Assembly: GCA_031376455.1 (NCBI GenBank)
Contig: JANMDU010000074.1
Coordinates: 1 to 35,553 of the forward strand
Source: JANMDU01 sp031376455
GTDB taxonomy: Bacteria > Pseudomonadota > Gammaproteobacteria > Burkholderiales > Burkholderiaceae_C
DNA length: 35,553 bases
Reading direction: 5' to 3'
The first letter of the stretch is position 1; the number at the start of each line of letters is the position of its first letter. A program made the position numbers and the translations under genes. The notes beneath the pieces were generated by a model, which searched no databases, was not told where the DNA came from, and saw only the letters and a program-made list of their open reading frames with translations. Below, one piece after another: positions 31,827 through 35,553 of the stretch.

Positions 31827-32962
31827 GCTGGCGTCTCCATCGCAGACAAACGCGCAATCTCTTTACGTAGATGTTTGACTGCTGGCGTCACGATGGCCAC
31901 AAAATGCGATTCGCGCACACGCCGCTGCACATCCGAGCTCATCAAATAACCTCGCGCGCCTTGATGCAGCAAAGCAGACTGCGCAGCGCGCAAAGCCAGC
32001 TCGGAGGCATGCGCGCGCGCATCCAGCACATCAATCACGAATTGTTGATCCGATGCAAAAGGTGTTTGAGCTAGTTTCATGATGCGCGCGGTGAGATCGT
32101 CTAGCTCGGCTTGTAGATCGTCGGGGCGATCATCGAGGAATGCATTCACATGCCCCAGCTGCCGCTCAACCGTCCACATCGAATCAATCGCACCTTGCGC
32201 AACGCCCAAGCCCATGCCCGTTTGCAGCAAAATAAAAGCAGCACGAATGCGCCCGATAAACGGCCGCACAGGATCGGCAATGATGTCTTTTGCACCCACA
32301 AAATAATCCGTTAGCCGCACAGCCCAAGTGTTCGTGCCTTCCATGGCAGAAAACGAAGGGCAATTGCGCAACTCAACGCCGGGTGCATCGCAACGCACCA
32401 TGAACATAATCTCCGTCGTCGCAGCGCCCTCGGTGACCACATCAGCCACCGCACCAAAATAATGGTCGGGTCCCAAATTACTCACCCAAGGCAGATTGCC
32501 GTTCACCACATAACCACCACTGACCTTTCTCGCATGCAACAAAAAGGTCTCAATGCCGGCAAAAGTTTTCATCGGGTTCGACATGCCTGTAGCGCCCAAG
32601 GTTTGGCCCTTGCCATGCAGAACCAGCGCCTCGCCCATTAATGCGGGGTTGCCAGACTGCTCCATATACACGCCGCAAACATCATGACACCACACCATAA
32701 ACCCCGTTGCGCCGCAAATGCGCGAGACCTCCGCCATCGCTGCAATCGCTTGACCATAGTTGGCAGCTTTGCCGGGCTCGGCAATGTGCGCATTAAGCGC
32801 GCCCAGCTCACCAAGCTTATACAAAATTGATTTTGGGTAAATGCCCCGGCGATCAATATCATCCGCCAGCTCTGCCAGCGGGCCATTGGCCAGCTGGCGT
32901 ACAGCGGCAATCAAATCAAGCTCGGGTGCAACATCAGCAACCGGTCGTTCGAGGACTTCCAT
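31823..32962 (-). CDS. Acyl-CoA-dehydrogenase-fold flavoprotein, possibly a monooxygenase
   Basis: The 379-residue protein has the three-part acyl-CoA dehydrogenase fold: helical start, beta middle (GATGMSNPMKTF, GGYVVNGNLPWVSNLG) and helical end (QGMGLG-like QTGMGLGVAQGAIDS; GARGYLMSSDVQRRVRES). In dehydrogenases the end motif I-Y-E-G-T supplies the catalytic Glu; here the aligned segment reads AIVTPAVKHLRKEIARL, so that Glu is absent. Loss of the base is common in members that act as flavin monooxygenases, such as the DszC/SfnC type. The substrate is unknown; the rhodanese and OsmC neighbours hint at a sulfur compound. AAGGAG lies five bases before the ATG. Its stop overlaps the rubredoxin-reductase start. 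Confidence 0.8.
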   Translation of the reverse strand: MEVLERPVADVAPELDLIAAVRQLANGPLAELADDIDRRGIYPKSILYKLGELGALNAHIAEPGKAANYGQAIAAMAEVSRICGATGFMVWCHDVCGVYMEQSGNPALMGEALVLHGKGQTLGATGMSNPMKTFAGIETFLLHARKVSGGYVVNGNLPWVSNLGPDHYFGAVADVVTEGAATTEIMFMVRCDAPGVELRNCPSFSAMEGTNTWAVRLTDYFVGAKDIIADPVRPFIGRIRAAFILLQTGMGLGVAQGAIDSMWTVERQLGHVNAFLDDRPDDLQAELDDLTARIMKLAQTPFASDQQFVIDVLDARAHASELALRAAQSALLHQGARGYLMSSDVQRRVRESHFVAIVTPAVKHLRKEIARLSAMETPA

Positions 32963-32997
32963 ACTTACTCCTTGCGAAAATTCGATAAGGCTGGGCT

Positions 32998-33564
32998 TCA
33001 GGCCAACGCAATCTCAAATGCAATTGGATTGCGCATCGTGTTAGCCACGGGCGAATAAAAATTGGCCTGCTTCACGATTTCATCGAGCTCTTCGCGCGAA
33101 GCATCGCCTTCGATTGCCACCTTCACGCGAATCGCTTGAAAACCCATCTCGGGCGCAAGCTTTTCTGCGCCGCCTGCACCCCAAGCAGCTGGGTTGCCGA
33201 TGTCGCCTTCCATGAAGATTTCCAGCTTGCTGAGCTTGATTTTTTTCCAAGTGGCCACAGCCGTGATGCCCACTGCGAGGCAGCCGCCCAAGCCAGACAA
33301 TACGATCTCGCCCGGTGCAGGTGCTGTGTCCTCGCCAAACAAATGCAGCGGCTCATCCACCACCACTGGCGCATGATTGCCCACATAGCTAAGCGAGCGA
33401 TACATTCCTTGCATCACGGTTTTCACTTTGTTCGTGCCGCGTGAGGCAGGGTTGGCGCAGCCTTTAGCAGCAAATGCGGCTAGGCCTTCGCTGTCAATGG
33501 GCTTCAAGTAAGTTTTCAGGATGGTGGGAGTTGAGGTAGGGGCTTCTAATACAGTGGTGCTCAT
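32998..33564 (-). CDS. OsmC-family protein with a single conserved cysteine
   Basis: The 188-residue protein has the OsmC/Ohr fold: VGNHAPVVVDEPLHLFGED, then APGEIVLSGLGGCLAVGITA with the first active Cys (about residue 105), and NFYSPVANTMRNP at the end. In peroxidases of this family the second Cys lies in C-P-V; here it is Ser (S-P-V-A). A hydroperoxidase using the Cys pair is therefore unlikely; it may bind or shuttle a thiol or persulfide. It sits between the rhodanese gene and the flavoprotein gene on the same strand, with 24- and 35-base gaps. Confidence 0.85.
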   Translation of the reverse strand: MSTTVLEAPTSTPTILKTYLKPIDSEGLAAFAAKGCANPASRGTNKVKTVMQGMYRSLSYVGNHAPVVVDEPLHLFGEDTAPAPGEIVLSGLGGCLAVGITAVATWKKIKLSKLEIFMEGDIGNPAAWGAGGAEKLAPEMGFQAIRVKVAIEGDASREELDEIVKQANFYSPVANTMRNPIAFEIALA

Positions 33565-33588
33565 AGTGTGTGACTTTCTAAATAATGT

Positions 33589-34524
33589 TCAAGCGGCCAT
33601 CGCCAATTCTTGTGTTGAAGCTGTGTTGTCCGCTTTGGGTTTGATGATCGGTGCAGCCGTCTCGATAGGAAGCGATTCATCGCGCGACCATTCATTCCAT
33701 GAGCCAAAATACATACGCACATCTGAAAAGCCAGCTTGCTTCAAGGCCAAGAAAGTATTGGATGCTCGTGCGCCCTTGAAGCAATAGAGATACACAGTGT
33801 CGGATGTAGAAATACCTGCGGTCGCACATTCAGCCTGTACTTCAAGCGGTGATTTAAAAACTGGCCCTGCGCTCGTTGGCTTCATAAAGCGATACCACTC
33901 AATCCATTTCGCTCCGGGCAAACGGCCTTTGCGTGGCGCAAAGTCTTTACCGTAAGGGCTGGAGCTCTCGCCGGTCCATTCGTCAATATCGCGCACATCC
34001 AGTAGCTTGATATCGGTGTTCAACGCTGCGGCCACATCATCTTTAGTGATCATCACGTCTGCGCCCGTCAGGTTAGAGGGAAAGGTCATGCCAACAGACG
34101 CGGGCTTGTCGGTGCTCACGGGCATAGCAGCTGCTTTCCATGCAGAAAAACCTCCATTGAGCACTTTGATTTTGGGATAACCCAGCCAGGTCAGCAGATA
34201 GTAGCCACGGCAGGATTGGCCGTAGCCGCTGTTCAAAGCGTCTTCATAAAACACAGCCGTCTCTGCGCCGGATAAACCAACCGCTCCAAAATGCTCAGCA
34301 AAGGTGGATTTGAGCGCTTGCAATCCTTCCGCTGTAGAAGTTGCCAGAAAAGTAAATATCTCTCGCATATTAAATGCACCCGGTATATGCCCCACTGCAT
34401 AAGTATCTGCATCACGTGTGTCAATGATGACGACGGATTCCGAAGCTTGCAGAGCGGTCAATTGCTCAGGAGAAATAAGAACCGAGGTGGGGGTGGGGGT
34501 GGAAAGCATAGAAGCGGTGGTCAT
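33589..34524 (-). CDS. sseA: Two-domain rhodanese (thiosulfate / 3-mercaptopyruvate sulfurtransferase)
   Basis: The 311-residue protein has two rhodanese domains. The first (about 17-135) has an inactive Cys loop region and VVIIDTRDADTYAVGHIPGA. The second (about 155-300) carries C248 in the loop CFKGARAS with VKLLDVRD-type (IKLLDVRDIDEW) and GRLPGAKWIEW motifs. It moves sulfane sulfur from thiosulfate or mercaptopyruvate to thiols or cyanide. The ATG at 34524 has GGAG six bases upstream; the in-frame TTG at 34536 covers that site and is rejected. It is the first gene of an operon behind a sigma-54 promoter. Confidence 0.88.
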   Translation of the reverse strand: MTTASMLSTPTPTSVLISPEQLTALQASESVVIIDTRDADTYAVGHIPGAFNMREIFTFLATSTAEGLQALKSTFAEHFGAVGLSGAETAVFYEDALNSGYGQSCRGYYLLTWLGYPKIKVLNGGFSAWKAAAMPVSTDKPASVGMTFPSNLTGADVMITKDDVAAALNTDIKLLDVRDIDEWTGESSSPYGKDFAPRKGRLPGAKWIEWYRFMKPTSAGPVFKSPLEVQAECATAGISTSDTVYLYCFKGARASNTFLALKQAGFSDVRMYFGSWNEWSRDESLPIETAAPIIKPKADNTASTQELAMAA

Positions 34525-34543
34525 GGCATTCTCCAATTAGATT

Positions 34544-34559
34544 CACGGTACATACCGTG
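34544..34559. promoter_or_regulatory. CACGGTA-CA-TACCGTG palindrome at the predicted transcript start
   Basis: Perfect 7-base arms with a 2-base centre lie about 11 to 26 bases downstream of the -12 element and 20 bases before the rhodanese ATG. It could be a repressor site or an RNA hairpin in the leader; no family is assigned. Confidence 0.45.
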
Positions 34560-34569
34560 TACTTGCATT

Positions 34570-34585
34570 TGCAACCCGCATGCCA
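34570..34585 (-). promoter_or_regulatory. Sigma-54 (-24/-12) promoter of the rhodanese operon
   Basis: On the minus strand TGGCAT (rc of 34580-34585), five bases, then TTGCA (rc of 34570-34574) match TGGCAC-N5-TTGCA with one mismatch; the essential GG and GC are 10 bases apart. It lies 46 bases before the rhodanese ATG. The gene for a sigma-54 activator is next upstream. Confidence 0.75.
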
Positions 34586-34616
34586 AGTTGGTTTGATTTG
34601 CTTAAATAAAGAGTAT

Positions 34617-34680
34617 TTAGCTCTCTAGCCGGCAATTTATATACGCAAGCCGCTATTTATTTAATAGCAATTTTCCTCTA
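34617..34680 (+). repeat. Dispersed hairpin repeat, copy C
   Basis: CTCTCTAGCCGGCAATTTAT, ATACGCA, CCGCTATTTATTTAATAGC holds the family core and its terminal hairpin. It lies between the sigma-54 activator stop and the rhodanese promoter, where upstream activator sites would be expected. Confidence 0.75.
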
Positions 34681-34718
34681 GAGCCAGCTAATGCGCATGA
34701 AGGCCACCAACGCAATGT

Positions 34719-35553
34719 CTACAAATTGTCGGCAATGTGTAAGCCCAGCTTGCGCATGCGATACCCGAATTGCCGCGCGGTGAGGCCCATGGCCTGTGCG
34801 GCACGCGATTGATTACCGCCATGCGTCTGCAAAGCCTGTTGCAATTGCTCAGCGCTATGGGATTGCGCACTTTGGTAGTCGCGTACCCAAGCTGCAGGCG
34901 ATGGCTGAGTTTGGTGCGCTGCTGGCTTTTTGCTTTGCACATGCGCGCTCTGAGTGCTCACGCTAATCGTGCCAGCAGTAGGCAAAAACTGCAGCATCTC
35001 TTTGCGCTGCACCATCGCGCTATCGGTCAGCAACACCAAGCGCTCAATCACATTGCCCAGCTCGCGAATATTGCCCGGCCATGGGTGCTGCTCCAGCAAC
35101 GCCAAAGCCTCGGGCGACAAGCTCACATTGCGCTGATTGCCTTGGTTGACGCGGTTTAAAAAATGCAGCGCTAACTCACGAATATCTTGGGAGCGCTCGC
35201 GCAGTGATGGCAAGCGAATCGGAATCACATTGAGCCGATAAAACAAATCCCGCCTAAACAAGCCGCGCTCCACATCACTTGCCAAATCGCGATTGGTCGC
35301 AGCCACCAAGCGCACCGAGACTTTGATTTCTCGCTTGCCCCCTAGGCGCACAACCGTACCCTCTTGCAGCGCGCGCAACAGTTTGGTTTGCATCGCCAGT
35401 GGCATCTCGCCAATTTCGTCCAAAAAGATCGTGCCGCGATCCGCTTGCTCAAACCATCCCGCGCGCGCCGCTTGAGCGCCCGTGAACGCACCGCGCTCAT
35501 ACCCAAAGAGCTCGGATTCAAACAAGGTATCGGGAATGGCTGCGCAGTTGACC
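34719..35553 (-). CDS. Sigma-54-dependent transcriptional activator, C-terminal part (cut by window edge)
   Basis: About 277 codons are visible, beginning inside the AAA+ domain (VNCAAIPDTLFESELFGYE). The sigma-54 contact loop GAFTGA, Walker B region TIFLDEIGEMPL, sensor segment VSVRLVAATNRDL and R-finger region FRRDLFYRLNVIPI are all intact. The last 50 residues are a Fis-type helix-turn-helix (THGGNQSRAAQAMGLTARQFGYR), whose T-x-R-Q-x-G-Y-R helix resembles NifA-type activators. The sensory N-terminus is outside the window, so the signal is unknown. It is upstream of, and on the same strand as, the sigma-54-promoter operon it probably controls. Confidence 0.92.
   Translation of the reverse strand, partial: VNCAAIPDTLFESELFGYERGAFTGAQAARAGWFEQADRGTIFLDEIGEMPLAMQTKLLRALQEGTVVRLGGKREIKVSVRLVAATNRDLASDVERGLFRRDLFYRLNVIPIRLPSLRERSQDIRELALHFLNRVNQGNQRNVSLSPEALALLEQHPWPGNIRELGNVIERLVLLTDSAMVQRKEMLQFLPTAGTISVSTQSAHVQSKKPAAHQTQPSPAAWVRDYQSAQSHSAEQLQQALQTHGGNQSRAAQAMGLTARQFGYRMRKLGLHIADNL

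Noticed and set aside
3161..34680. CRISPR array
   Set aside because: The repeat copies are thousands of bases apart and on both strands, without spacers.

Overview
The window reads as chromosomal DNA of a betaproteobacterium of the order Burkholderiales, most likely family Comamonadaceae. Three things point there: an orphan Bug/TctC-type binding protein, the thrC-moeA-moaD-moaE block near clpB, and a dispersed hairpin repeat (core CCGGC...GCGC...GCTA-N-TAGC) that I associate with that family. This assignment is inference from gene content, not from a marker gene. No rRNA, tRNA, CRISPR array or insertion sequence was found, and no gene-free stretch exceeds 300 bases.

Layout. Positions 1-1089 hold the N-terminal part of an MFS transporter that runs off the left edge. 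Positions 1126-8494 are a defence and stability region: a RES/Xre toxin-antitoxin pair, a VIT1/CCC1 metal transporter, a very large type IIG restriction-modification gene broken at a run of 12 C (probably phase-variable), and a three-gene toxin-antitoxin-chaperone module (HigB-like, HigA-like, SecB-like). Positions 8606-10674 hold a Bug-type binding protein, an FHA protein and a small membrane protein, followed by clpB with a recognisable heat-shock promoter.

Positions 13396-15210 hold an unknown protein and an amidase. Positions 15297-23609 are the most interesting metabolic locus: a MocR-type regulator divergent from a tauABC-type sulfonate ABC transporter, an HpsN-like (histidinol dehydrogenase fold) dehydrogenase, a DegT-family aminotransferase and a CuyA-type L-cysteate sulfo-lyase, ending in a racemase remnant. 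Together they suggest import of a C3 sulfonate, four-electron oxidation of its alcohol, and C-S cleavage of cysteate to pyruvate, ammonium and sulfite. The exact substrate (dihydroxypropanesulfonate, cysteinolate or cysteate) is open.

Positions 23620-27776 (minus strand) are molybdenum-cofactor genes (moaE, moaD, moeA, mobB) and thrC. An AbrB-like protein and a 2,4-dienoyl-CoA reductase (fadH) follow. Positions 30555-34524 (minus strand) form a tight operon: two-domain rhodanese, single-cysteine OsmC protein, acyl-CoA-dehydrogenase-fold flavoprotein without the usual catalytic Glu, and a rubredoxin-FAD reductase fusion. It is preceded by a good sigma-54 promoter and by a sigma-54 activator gene cut by the right edge. 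I read it as an undescribed sulfur-related redox operon.
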